A stretch of 64,000 nucleotides of DNA. Origin: Trebouxia sp. TZW2008 (taxonomy: Eukaryota; Chlorophyta; Trebouxiophyceae; Trebouxiales; Trebouxiaceae). Below, one piece after another: positions 1 to 10,860 of the stretch. A model generated the notes under the pieces. It saw nothing but the letters and a program-made list of their open reading frames with translations, searched no databases and was not told the DNA's origin. The translations under genes were made by a program, and so were the position numbers. The number at the start of each line of letters is the position of its first letter. Within the stretch, counting starts at the first letter, position 1. Location of the stretch: assembly GCA_002118135.1 (NCBI GenBank), contig BDIU01000054.1:1-64000 (forward strand), in the 5' to 3' direction.

Positions 1-64
1 TTGATATTGTCTGTTGACCCCCCTGTTGGGTCCCAAGGACAGTAAAATTGATTGATTGATTGAC
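1..64 (+). mobile_element. 3' tail of a LINE-like retroelement
   Basis: The first bases end in a short run of TTGA/ATTG repeats preceded by 'ggacagtaaaa'. The LINE remnant at 56860-58738 ends the same way ('ggactgtaaa' followed by a TGAT repeat). I infer this is the extreme 3' end of a related element whose body lies to the left of the window. Only the tail is visible. Confidence 0.4.
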
Positions 65-213
65 TGTATCGATCTTTTCAAAATCTTGTGACCGTTCACC
101 ATGCCAGCTTGTCGAAGCACCTTGCGCTCCCATTCATCTGTTTCGGAAGTGCACACTTCGTTATTGAACCCTTGCGTCTGTACAGTCTGAAGTGCTGTGC
201 TGTTCTGCGCAAC

Positions 214-2368
214 ATGGCTTGTCAACTTACCTTGGGTAACAGCTCCAGACCTGTTCACCAGGTCAGAGCTTCCGTCAGAACAAGCCATGCTCTGTCGCGC
301 TGCTTGGCTGTTGCACAAACTTCAAGCATCAGACCCGCTTCTGGCGCAAAGCCGCTGCTCAGCCAAAAAGCTTTCAGAGGCACATACAGGTACAGATCCT
401 TGCATTTGTCTTGAGTTCACCGCAGCTCGTTGGCCGTTCCTGCGAAGCAAGCCGTGGCAATAGCACTGAGGCCGCAGTCAACCCGTTCAACTGATTGCGG
501 CGAAGAAGCTCACGCCGCTCAAATTGCTGCAGACCCGTTTCCCGCTCAACTGTGACTGTCAGGGCAGATGTCAGCGAGATTAGCGCCAGAACAACTGAGA
601 CTACCCAGCCGCCTGCAGACCTCACGCAAGCTCTGGCTGTTGCTGCGTTCCTGGCCGTCAGATACAGCGCTCTTCACATCGACGCCCAGCTAATCCTGAG
701 GAGCCTGGCCTTGCTGCAACTGCTTGTTGCAGGCGTTGCTCTGCTCACCAGGGGAGTTCATACAGACAGGGTAAGCTTTGTATTTGCGTCGGACAGGCAA
801 AGCCACGTGTCAAGCCTCAGACTGGCAGTGCACTGAATGATTGTGCTCGCTGACTTATGTTGTCAAGTTGTGTTGTGAGATTGCCTATGAGAGCAGCAGC
901 TTTGGCGTATTATGGCATAAAAAGAACTTGCTGCTTTGACAGCTTTTGCAACAGTCTTCATTGCACAGCTATTCCACTCACATGCACTACAAGGCCCAGA
1001 ACACAATTTGGAATTGTTGCAGATTTCAGGCGTGATTGGACCATGTGCCTTGGCTCTGTATGCATTGAACTACTCCAGGATTGACTTCCTGACAGCATTG
1101 ACAGCCCTCTTTGGTTACAACTTGTCAGAGCAACTGCCGGTGAGATCGTGTATTCATGTGATCTCTCTCACGCCAAGCTAGTAAACCGGGACATTTGTGA
1201 AAATGCCATCCATTCAAGCACTCCTAAACCTGGATGTGCTGTACTGCCGCCATGCCGTTCCCTATGACTGTATGTTTCCTGATTGTAAGCTCAATGGCAG
1301 AAGTAACATGCGTCTAGCTAACACACATTTGCAAGCCTCAAGGCAGACGCCTGACTGCCTGCAAGACTGTGCTTTGCAAGTGTATATTCGGCAAAGCAAC
1401 TCAGCAGCCACTGTCGTTTGGCTGTAAGGCACTGGCACCTTGTACACAGGTTTTTCACAACTGTGTTGCCTTGCATGTTCCAGCTGCACAGCTGTACCAT
1501 GCTGTCTTCTCACTTCTTTCACAAAAATCCTGATTTCTGGATGTAGGAGCTTCAGTTTGTTGCAACAGCTTGTCATGACATTGCAGGGATCTTACTATGT
1601 ATGGGCAATCAGCCTGATTGGTGCATTGCCGTGCATGTTTCAGCATTGCAGCTTGTCACGATCTGCAGGGACCTCATGATGCACGGGCAATCATTCTAGT
1701 TGGTGCATTGCCATGCTTTGCAGGGACCTTACTATGTGAGGGCAATCAGCCTGGTTGATGCATTGCCATACATGTTTCAGCATTGCAGCTTGTCATGATT
1801 TGCATAGACCTTAATATGTGTGGGTAATCACTCTAAATGGTTCATTGCCATGCTTTACAGGGACCTGACTATGCGTAAGTAATGACCCTGATTGGTGCAT
1901 TGCCATGCTTTACAAAGACCTTACTGTGTGTGGGCAATCACCCTGATTGGTTCATTGCCATGATTTGCAGATACCTTACTACGTGAGGGCAGTCAGTCTC
2001 ATTGGTGCATTACCAGGGATCTTACTACATATGGGCAGTCACCCTGATTGGTGCATGCATCTTTTGGCATTTCAGCTTGTCATGATTTGCAGGGACCTTA
2101 CTATCTGTGGGCAATCAGCCTGGTTGGTGCACTGTACTACGGCTATGGGAGCTGGTGGTACACAGCTGGGGTTTCAGTTCTAGCCCTTTTTAACTTGTTT
2201 GAGCGGAGGGGCCTGACAAATGTTGTGGCAAGCATTGGGACTTTGGGTGTCAGTGCTTACGTCGCCTATCATGAGGCCACAGCAAAATGGGTCATGGTTC
2301 TGGTGTCTGCTCAGATCGCATGGAGTTGTGTGCGCACTATTCTTGGGGCGCTCAATCTTGCACAGTAG
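214..2368 (+). CDS. plastid-targeted multi-pass membrane protein, unknown function
   Basis: Exons read as 214-389, 533-770, about 943-1139 and 2093-2368 (TAG stop). The ATG at 214 opens an Arg/Ser/Ala-rich acid-poor leader and exon 2 carries a VTVRAD stretch like a chloroplast transit cleavage site. This is followed by hydrophobic segments (AVAAFLAVRYSA, LALLQLLVAGVALL, FATVFIAQLF, GPCALALYAL, ISLVGALYYGYGSWWY, WVMVLVSAQIAWSCV). I recognise no family. Junctions 389/533 (phase 2) and 1139/2093 (phase 0) fit. The 770/943 junction misses by one base of phase, so a small exon may be overlooked there. The intron before the last exon holds eight decayed copies of that exon's start. Confidence 0.6.
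1581..2092 (+). repeat. array of eight decayed copies of the last exon's acceptor junction
   Basis: Copies of 'TGCAG|GGACCTTACTATSTGTGGGC...' begin near 1583, 1665, 1717, 1801, 1855, 1912, 1966 and 2009, and the intact exon begins at 2093. Spacing is 45-85 bp. Several copies keep the AG acceptor, while others have lost it (TGCAT, TACAA) or carry in-frame stops. Confidence 0.85.
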
Positions 2369-3967
2369 AATCATTTTATAACACTTCTGCTCTGGGCGTA
2401 TAGTTCACGTGTCAGGTGCGAGTGTTAACCTTAAAGCAGACGATAACAGATTACAACTGCTGAGACATGTACATTGCACATTCTGATCATAGACATATAA
2501 ATCATACGTGTTAAGACAAGTCATGCTGTTCCCTCAAAAGATGCGTAGCAAACTTGGCAACCTACTTTGTCAGTGTGCAAGCAAAATTGAGTGCCTGCTT
2601 TGCGCGCACTCCTAAATGTACTGTGTACTGTATTCGACCAGCTTGTCAAGTAATGTCCATTGATATGGCACAAACTTTGCATAGTGTACAGGAGTATGTG
2701 CTACATTGCAGTAATGTGCGTCTTGTCTTTTAAGTAGACGTTTGTTAGCAAATCTTTCCAATGCAGAATTGCGTGACATATAACTGAGGGTGTGCTGCCT
2801 ACATATCAGCTTCATCAACTTTTACCTGCATGATTGCTATTTGTCAGGTAGTCAATGCTGTACTCAATTGCTGCTTGATGCTCAGCACTCGTGATTGACT
2901 GTCACAGGCTACAGCGCAGCTGCAGCTCAGTCTACGGCATATTGCCAATGCAGCAGCAACTGTAAATTTCATGCTCTGTGCGGGGTTGTGCAGCATATGC
3001 TTAGGCGTGAATGGTGTCACAGATACTCTCATGCCCAAGTGACCGTCAAGTCTCTAACCCTTTACCTGCAGCTGCAACAAAGTCTACCCATGTGCATGTG
3101 GCCATATTGCATTTCGGTTGAGTTGTGTACCACACAATCAGCACAACAGGCAAATGCTGCATGGTTGTGCGTGGGGTCGGTGGCTCTGGTCTACACAAAC
3201 ACCAGGTATGGTATCAGTGGCTGCAACCATATGCATGGCCAGGCGATGTTGAGTCAACCACACATTGTTGGCGACTGCTGACAAGAAGAAACACAGCACA
3301 GAAGAATGGGCTATTGGCTAAGCCAAAGCACTGGGACATCTGCTTACAGAGGGTATACTCTTGTTCACATGTGTGTGTACACCACGAATCGCTTACTGCA
3401 AAGCAGAAGACCACAGTGCAGTAGTTTGAATACCACAGCAGCCTACATAGTATCAAGTAGTCAGCACAATCAAGAATTGAAGCTGGGCAAATGTACAGTA
3501 CACCAGCATCTAACAAACTCTGAGATGTTCCTTTCTGTGACAAACAGCAGAATGATCCAAAGGCATACAACGCAGCATACACAGCAAATATAGAAAGAAT
3601 CGTGCACAGGCCAAGCTGAGCAAACAATATACACCTCTTGACTTTCACTCTGACCCTTGACAAGAAAGAATGTAGCACTGCCGCTGTTCTGTGTTGCCAA
3701 AAATGTTTGCTGCTTTTCTCTCCAGCAGCAGCGCCAATGTGACAGACTAGCTAGTACTATAGTAGAATGAGACTATAATATCATCTAAACATGCAGAATC
3801 ATAGGCAGAAAGAGTACATGCCAGCATGTGACGCTATGGACCTGGACGGTATGTATTATCATCTCGAACAGTGTACAATCACACAGCAGCAGTGCATGCT
3901 TGCCTTTCAGGGCTGTATACAGCCTGAGTCCTCCACCCAGGAAATCAGTAGGATCTCTTCTGCACAA
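2369..3967. other. intergenic, no gene supported
   Basis: Only short overlapping frames on both strands occur here, none with protein-like composition or usable splice structure. It presumably includes the 3' UTR of the membrane-protein gene. Confidence 0.5.
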
Positions 3968-4993
3968 TCAGGTGTTCCAAATCATTTTGCGTGCAGCGCC
4001 AAACCAGCTGCTGGACTTTGCAGGTGCTTTTGCAGGTGGTTTCGCGGATGCTTTCTCAGGAGACCTTGACTTGGTAATCACTGTGCCTGGTGTTTCCATG
4101 AGCACCACATGACTATCATTGCTGCTATCGGGTTCCAATTCTGCCATGACAAATGTGCGCTGCCTGTGCCTGCGCTTTCGTGCGTCAATGGATCTGCTTG
4201 AGGCAAAAGAAGAACGGCAGAAGCTGCGCCGCCTTGAAAATGAAGACCTGTCGCTCTGCATTGCAGCACGCAACTTGCGTTCAGGACACCACAAGGCCAC
4301 AATGAATCTGATAGCAGGGTCACGAGCTAGGACTGAATCACAATGAGTCAGCAGAGCTTGCCATGTGCATCTTACCCTGAGTGAACAACTTGATGCTCTT
4401 ACAGACATATCCTGCTCTGCATAGCTTGCTCGTACAGCAGCCCTGAGAGCTGAGCAAATAGATAGCCTTTCGCTGTTGCTAAGCCGTGACGCACTGTCTT
4501 CTCTCAAGCCATCTTCTAGAGCTGCCAGTTGCTCCTTGACATTTTGATCATGATGCAGCCTGTGTATCAGAGTGATCTGAATGGCATGATGCAGAAGGCA
4601 CAAACCAAATTGAACACCCTGCTTGGACAGTGATCCTTGCCTGTCTGAACAGAGCTCTGCGTTCTCCTCAGTCCAGTCCTTGATATGCAAAAGCTGATCG
4701 TACAGCGGCAACTTCGGTGACCGGCTAGCGTGAAGCTGAGCCCCGTGGTTTGCACCAGACGCCTGCAGCAGCGGGATACGGCCTGAATCTGCGTTGCATA
4801 CAGAGACCTGCCACGACTGAATTCGGCTGGCGCCAAAAATACTACCTCTGGCAGTACGTCCCAGAAACTGCTGCGAGCGGCCAATCTGCGCTCCCTGACG
4901 GTTGGTTTCATTGGTCACTGCATTCGCAGTCCCTTCGACTAGGACAAAAAAGCTGTCACGCTGACAACGACTGTCAGACTGCGATGGCGTCAA
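3968..4993 (-). CDS. hypothetical basic protein (341 codons), doubtful
   Basis: This is one uninterrupted frame from ATG 4993 to the stop at 3968. The C-terminus is Lys/Pro/Ala/Ser-rich (KSRSPEKASAKPPAKAPAK then SSSWFGAARK), which looks like real low-complexity coding sequence. The middle is Arg/Ser-rich. No domain is recognised. Against it, the opposite strand at about 4185-4345 has an equally protein-like coiled-coil segment (MDLLEAKEERQKLRRLEN), so the strand assignment is uncertain. It would lie head to head with the RNA-binding protein gene at 5343. Confidence 0.4.
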   Translation of the reverse strand: MTPSQSDSRCQRDSFFVLVEGTANAVTNETNRQGAQIGRSQQFLGRTARGSIFGASRIQSWQVSVCNADSGRIPLLQASGANHGAQLHASRSPKLPLYDQLLHIKDWTEENAELCSDRQGSLSKQGVQFGLCLLHHAIQITLIHRLHHDQNVKEQLAALEDGLREDSASRLSNSERLSICSALRAAVRASYAEQDMSVRASSCSLRVRCTWQALLTHCDSVLARDPAIRFIVALWCPERKLRAAMQSDRSSFSRRRSFCRSSFASSRSIDARKRRHRQRTFVMAELEPDSSNDSHVVLMETPGTVITKSRSPEKASAKPPAKAPAKSSSWFGAARKMIWNT

Positions 4994-5342
4994 GCGATGC
5001 TAAACCGGCGCGAATGATTGCTGTCAAACTTACACAGATCTGTGCTGTTGCGCTGAATTCCGAACAAGTTTGTAAGGTGACGTGCTGCAACTCGTGCTTG
5101 CAAGGGTTTAAGAAGATGAACAGATGATTGACAATTACTCACCGGCGCCCTCTGCTCGTAAACGCTGGGCTTGAACTTCGCGCAAGCTGATAGCGGAGGA
5201 AACATTGCGATCGCTGCTTTGTACGAGTGCAATCTTAGCTGCCAGGCTCCCTGAGTTTGAGAGCGTCGCCTGGTTGGGGAAGTGATCTGGTGACTTGACC
5301 CGTGCAAGCTGCTGGCCCGCACGACCTTGCCGACGTTGCATC

Positions 5343-8300
5343 ATGTCGTACAATCAAGAAACCATGTCGTTTGAAGAGCCAGACACCGACTGTGTATACA
5401 TATCGGGTCTGCCGCAAAGCGCGACCGAAGAGCAAATTGCACAGCACTTCGGCTCGATTGGTATCATAAAGCAAGACAAGAAGCTGAAAAAGCCAAAGAT
5501 TTGGCTTTACCGGGACAAAGGCTCCGGCGTCCTGAAAGGCGACGGGACAGTCACGTACGAGGACCCGTTTTCAGCCGCATCTGCAGTGCAGTGGTTTCAC
5601 GGAAAGGACTTTCACGGTAAACAAGCCAAGGCCGTCCATCAAGCGTTGCTCTATCACTGCCTTCCCCCCATGAGTAAAGTCATGTTCCAAGCCCCAAGGC
5701 CCCTTGTGGTAATACCTGCAGGTGCTATCATAGAAGTCAAACTTGCAGATCGCAAGTCCACCAGGTATGAAGGAGGCTACGGCAATGACAGAGGCGGCGG
5801 TGGCAGTGGAGGCTTCTCAAGAGGTGGAGGCGGAGGCGGAGGCGGAGGCTATGGCCGAAGAGGTACTACTCTTACTCTGAACAAAGCATTGGAACTCTCT
5901 CACCAGAGCCTCAGAGCTTGCTTCAAGTCACACTTGCTTTTACACAAGCTTCCCTTGTAGTCTCTGTTTTATCACAATGATGCAAACGGTGTAGAGGTGG
6001 AGGTGGAGGTGGAAATTATGACAGATCAAGAAGTATGCTTGACCTTTATCAGGACTGCTTTGGTCATCATCTGTGCATACTGTGCCCTTACTCAGATTCA
6101 CCATGAAGATTGTGTTTACATCACATTGTCCTCACTCAGATGTACCTCCGCACTCGCACAGCAAAGTTTGAGGCCTAATCCCAGTGTTTTACATCAAGAA
6201 TCATGTTATGTCATGTGTTCTTGTCAGCAGAGATCTTTGTACCACCCTCGTGGTGAACAAAGCATCAAAACCTCCGCACCAAATACAGCCTCAAGGCCTG
6301 TTTAATGTCTGCAGCTTATATCCATTGCCCAAGATATAAACAGCCTGGTGGTGACTCATGCTCTCCTTGCTATTACAACCTTTTTTTATAGTGTCTTGTT
6401 CCTCCATGTGGTGAAAATCACAGCAGGGTGCCCTGCTTGCCCTTGCATAGCATGCCTGCTAAGCGTGTGACTTACACAACTTGTATGTGCTTGACTCCAG
6501 ATGACGGTGGTGGAAGAGGCGGATACGGCGGTGGTGGCGGTGGTCGAGGTGACTTTGGCGGTGGTAGGGGGGGCGGTAGGGGACCCCCAGGCAGGCCTGG
6601 TGACTGGCCATGCCCTAGCTGTGCCAACAACTGCTTCGCCAGCAAGTGCGCATGCAACCAACTCACTTAACATGATGTGCAAGCATGCATCACAATGTAC
6701 TCAATGTCGAAACACGCTGCAAACGTACACAAAGCCTGCATGCACCACTTCTTGGTGACAGTAGGCTTGTGAGCAATGTATTGGCACAGATGGCTATGCA
6801 TGTCGAGACTGGCAGCAGCAACTGAGGAACACAGATTGCCTATGCATGTCTCAATTACCGTTGCCAGTCTTAAACCGATGCATGCCGTGATCTGGCATGT
6901 CTCAGGATTTGCTGCAATGCACAGCTTGAAAGCTGGTTTGGGACTGTAACAGCCCTCAACGCTCATTCTGTTCCTTCACATCTTCAGAGCATCTGATCTT
7001 TAGGCCTAACAAGTGTACTTAGAAGCCAGCCAACGCAAAGAGCCCCATCGTCTGCACACCCACTGTCTGGCACACATGCTGTCTGTCACCCTACAGGAAC
7101 AGGGTGAGGCATTCCCATTACCTACATCGCGTTTGCGTGGGCACAGGTGTCACATCAATCTACCAGTCAGCCAATGCCAAGAGCTGGACCAGCACTGATC
7201 TGCCTTGAACAGCTCCAGCACCAATGTCCATGCATGTGCAATTCTCACGTGACAAATCTTGTGCCATACACACAGCGCATGTGCTAGAAAGTGTAAATAA
7301 AGTTATTATCATCATGTGCAGATCTGCATGCCCAAGATGTGGAACACCCAAACCAGCAGATGCCGGCGGTGGCGGCTATGGCGGCGGCAGTGCCGGCGGT
7401 GGCGGCGGGTATGAAGGCGGAGGAGGGTACGGTGGTGGGGCGGGGGGCGGGGGTGGAGGTCCACCCCGGCCTAAAGAGGCTCGTCCTGGCGATTGGCCAT
7501 GCCCCAACTGTAACAACATATGCTTTGCTAGCAGGTGCAGTCACGCTGACATAAAGCATGTACCCAAACAGTAGTAACATGTGCTTTGACAGCAGATGCA
7601 GTCACACTGACAACAGCGTTTATCCCAACGGTAGTAACATATTCTTTGCCAGCAGCTGCAGTCATATTGACAACAGCGTTTGCCCTAAATGCAGCAATAT
7701 ATGCTTTGCTAGCAGGTGAGGTAAGACTGACAAAAGCACCTGCCACAAGTGTGACAGCATATACTTGCCGGCAGATGCAGCTACGCTGACAAAAGCACTT
7801 GCCTCAAGTGCAACAATCTTTGCTTTGCTAGGCATGGTCACACTAACAAAAGTATCTGCCTCAACTGCAGCAACATATGCTTTGCTAGCAGGTCTAATCA
7901 CTCTAGCAAAAGCACTGGGACATGCTAATGCTTGCAACCTAAGTCAGACAGCATGCATGAATTCAGCAGCTGCTGAAGGATAAGCTCTGTGTCAGCATTG
8001 CATGACGCTCCGTTCAGCAGCTGTAGCAGGGCTACGTAAACTGAAAGGAGGCATTGTGAAAGGTGTTGTTTCACAGGTCCTGTGCTGGTGTGCTGCAGGG
8101 ATAAATGCAACCGGTGTGATACCCCCAAGCCCCCAGGAGCAGGGGGAGGGGGTGGCAGGGGGGGCCGTGTGCAAGCAGCCCCTCAGGGGCCTGCAGGCTT
8201 GTTTGCACCGGAAGATTGGACATGTCCAGGATGCGGAAACCGCAACTGGGCACGACGCAACTCCTGCAATCAGTGCAACACACCAAAGCCCGGCACTGTA

Positions 8301-10860
8301 GATACCAACAGAGAGGGCACTGGTGGTGGCTTCAAGGTGGGCATGTCTTGTGCTTCAAGCATTGACAACATGATGTACTGTAGTTTGCGTTACTTCGGTT
8401 TCGTGTTGCCCTGGCACGGTAGATACCAGCAGAGAGGGCACCTGTGGCGGGTTCAAGGTGAGCATGTCGTGCTGATCAAGCAACTGTGATCTTTCACTTG
8501 ACAATCATTGCACTTTTAAAACACGTGCTAGGTGTGTGTGGCACAAGTCCTGTCCCGCGAGGCTGGCTTACCCTGGGCGTCATGGTGAGAACATCTGACA
8601 AGCATTGGTACCATGATTGTTAAACAATTACTGTAACTTATCCAGCTTTGCTCTGGTGTTGCCCTGGCACTGTAGTCACCAACAGAGCAGGCACTGGTGG
8701 CGGCTTCAAGGTAGCCATAGTTTGCCTATCAAGCACTGATATCATAACTTTTCATGTTTACTGTACTTACATGACATGAAGTGGTGAGCCCACATTGATC
8801 AACTTTCTGCTGATTACTGCTCCCAAAACAGCAATCCCGCGCTATGCCATATACAGAGGCTTGTTTGATGATGCCTGATGACACAGGCCTTGATGTTGTC
8901 CCCCTTTTCTTTCCCTTGGTTCCCCATGTTGCTTTACAACCCTCTAGCCTGAATGCTGGTGGTCATGATCTGACCTATGCATGAAGACAGCTAGTTGAGC
9001 TCACACATCCTCTTGCAGGTAACTGTGTTTTTTCTGGGTGCACCTTTGAAGCGGTGTATGTATCAGTGACACCATAGTGTGAGTTGATGTCAATCAACCA
9101 TTTGCATGCACTGTTGCTGCACACTTTGTCCACACACATCCTATTGCAGGTCACCCTGTTCTTTGTGGGTGCACCCAAGAAGCAGTGTACGTATCAGTGC
9201 CGCCATTGTGCTCATGTCACTCAGCCAATCACATGCACTGTTGCTGCACACTTTGACAAGCAGGTGCCCATCATGCCGACTGTGCTTTGTTCAAAGGTCA
9301 ATCTGCTTCCATTCCAATACCTTGCCTCAAGGCATCGCCATTTATTGAGGCACCAAGCCTGGGTCACCCACCAACGCAAGTGCAGTAGGGTAATGCCGGA
9401 ACTCAGTGCAAACGCTTGAATGGGCTGCAAAGACCTTTGCAAGAGGCCTTTACAGCTCATTGTGAGACTTTGCAGTGGTTTCTGCATTGCCCTGATGGCT
9501 TTGTATTGCCCTGACTCATGCCTGTGCCTCAGAAGCTCTGACTTCTGTTGACACTGCTCAAATGTACAACAATCTCTCCACCCTTCATCCTCAGTATGAA
9601 TGGTTCAAGTTGTCACAAGACCAGACTGGTTGGAGACAGTTGGTTGCTCCAGTACATACCTAGGTGGGCCTTCTGTGCTGGTCAAGCATGCGCGTCGCAT
9701 GCATATATGAAATGGGTGTGTTGGGTTGAGTTTGATGACGTTGTGCACTCAGGAGCTGGACGAATCTGAACTTGAGGAGTCACGGCGGCGCAGGCGGCAA
9801 GCTTCCAGCAGAGACGACGACGAGTAAGCAGCATACCAACTACTTGCCAATGCATCGGTTTGAGCACGAGATACCAATCAGACAGTCCTTGTATCAGGCA
9901 TGCAGTGCAAACCATGCTGCCAAATGGCGGCATCATCATCAGTGGCTCTCTGTGTGGGGATGTGCTTGTGCTGACAATAAGCAGATGATTGCTGATGCAT
10001 TCTGCAAGCTCAAATACAAATACGACTGTCCCTGAGAGTGTCAGTGCATGGTATGTGCACTGTGCAGCAACCATCAAAGCAATGTGCTTGCAGCCTGCTC
10101 AGCACATCCAAGATGACATCTATGAGCATGCTGTTTGTGTCTATTGCACAGCTCAGACATGGTCTCTTGTACTATCGCATGCGGATCACCTGAGAGACGA
10201 CCATGAGCATGCTGCATGCCGTTACAGGTATGATGAGTTTGGCAGAATCAAGAGGAAGAACAGAGGTGGTGATGACAGGAGAAGCAGGGAAGAAGCTGCT
10301 TTGGCCAGACTCAGAGGTGGGCTCTGCCTGACTTGAATGAATTAGTTCATGTCACGGGCATGCTAGCTCAATCTGAAAATCAGGGACAAGATGTTATTGT
10401 TGCACATATTGCCACATAGTCACTCCTCAGCTGAACACGTCATACGCACTACATCTGCCATGGCAGTTCAACTTCAGCAACTACAGCACCAGTTTGTGAG
10501 AGTGACTGTGTCCCAGCGCCCTTTTACATATCACCTTACCTGCGTGCTGGTTTGCATGGCAGATGTTGGGTGGATGTTGACGTGCTGAAACATTGCATGG
10601 GGTGCTGAGGGTTGCTTTTGTCCTTGTGAGCCCGTAATTGCATATACTTGCTGAGGACCTCATTGACTGGGCATTTTGCAATTGCAAGTGCAGTTGCCTG
10701 CCTGATCATGGGGGGACAAAGCTGCCTGGCATATTCCACTCATCCGTGATTCGCCTTTGCAGGTGACGGTGACAGGAGCAGTGATAGAGATAGGAGTGGT
10801 AGTGACAGCCATAGGAGTCGGCATCGGGATAGAAGTCCTAGTGACAGATATAGGCGATAG
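5343..10860 (+). CDS. FUS/TAF15-like RNA-binding protein (RRM plus three RanBP2 zinc fingers)
   Basis: Exons: 5343-5616, 5722-5862, 5997-6032, 6501-6645, 7322-7534, 8099-8336, 9753-9823, 10228-10316, 10763-10860; all phases agree and give about 434 residues. Exons 1-2 encode an RRM ([20 protein letters not shown]; later EVKLADRKS). Gly-rich blocks separate three RanBP2-type fingers of pattern W-x-C-x2-C-x10-C-x2-C (DWPCPSC...CPRC, DWPCPNC...CNRC, DWTCPGC...CNQC). The C-terminus has [25 protein letters not shown] and a short RS tail ([17 protein letters not shown]). Family knowledge suggests a nuclear role in transcription or pre-mRNA processing, with the fingers binding single-stranded RNA. 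The first two fingers are each split by an intron at the same codon. Introns after exons 5 and 6 carry donor-side copy arrays. Confidence 0.85.
7535..7925 (+). repeat. 62-bp donor-junction array after zinc-finger exon 5
   Basis: Six decayed copies of the exon 5 end ('AACAACATATGCTTTGCTAG|CAGGTGCAGTCACNCTGAC') follow the real donor at 7535, starting near 7567, 7628, 7690, 7750, 7812 and 7872. Unit length is 58-65 bp. Some copies retain a plausible GT donor (for example CAGGTGAGG near 7717). Confidence 0.85.
8405..8715 (+). repeat. two donor-side copies of exon 6 of the RNA-binding protein gene
   Basis: Segments at about 8408-8460 and 8654-8715 repeat the exon 6 end (GGCACTGTAGATACCAACAG ... 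GGCTTCAAG|GT). Both keep a GT after TTCAAG, so both are potential alternative last segments. Confidence 0.75.
8996..9250 (+). repeat. tandem pair of about 130 bp, source exon not identified
   Basis: The stretch at 8996-9110 is repeated at 9128-9250: 'TTGCAGGTNACCCTGTTCTTTGTGGGTGCACC', then 'AAGCNGTGTAYGTATCAGTG', then 'CAATCANTTGCATGCACTGT'. Each begins with an acceptor-like TTGCAG. It sits in the intron before exon 7, but the spliced product has no matching exon. Confidence 0.65.

Noticed and set aside
3214..3678. 154-codon minus-strand open frame
   Set aside because: Its Cys/Leu/Phe richness comes from the CAG/TGCA-rich background. No motif, no splice structure, and an overlapping open frame on the other strand.
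4119..4346. plus-strand coiled-coil-like frame (MDLLEAKEERQKLRRLEN)
   Set aside because: Attractive sequence, but no start exon or partner exon found. The minus-strand frame is longer, so it is mentioned only as an alternative.
7567..7925. extra zinc-finger exons in the FUS/TAF15-like gene
   Set aside because: Units lack the second CxxC half and most lack acceptors. They are better explained as donor-side relics.
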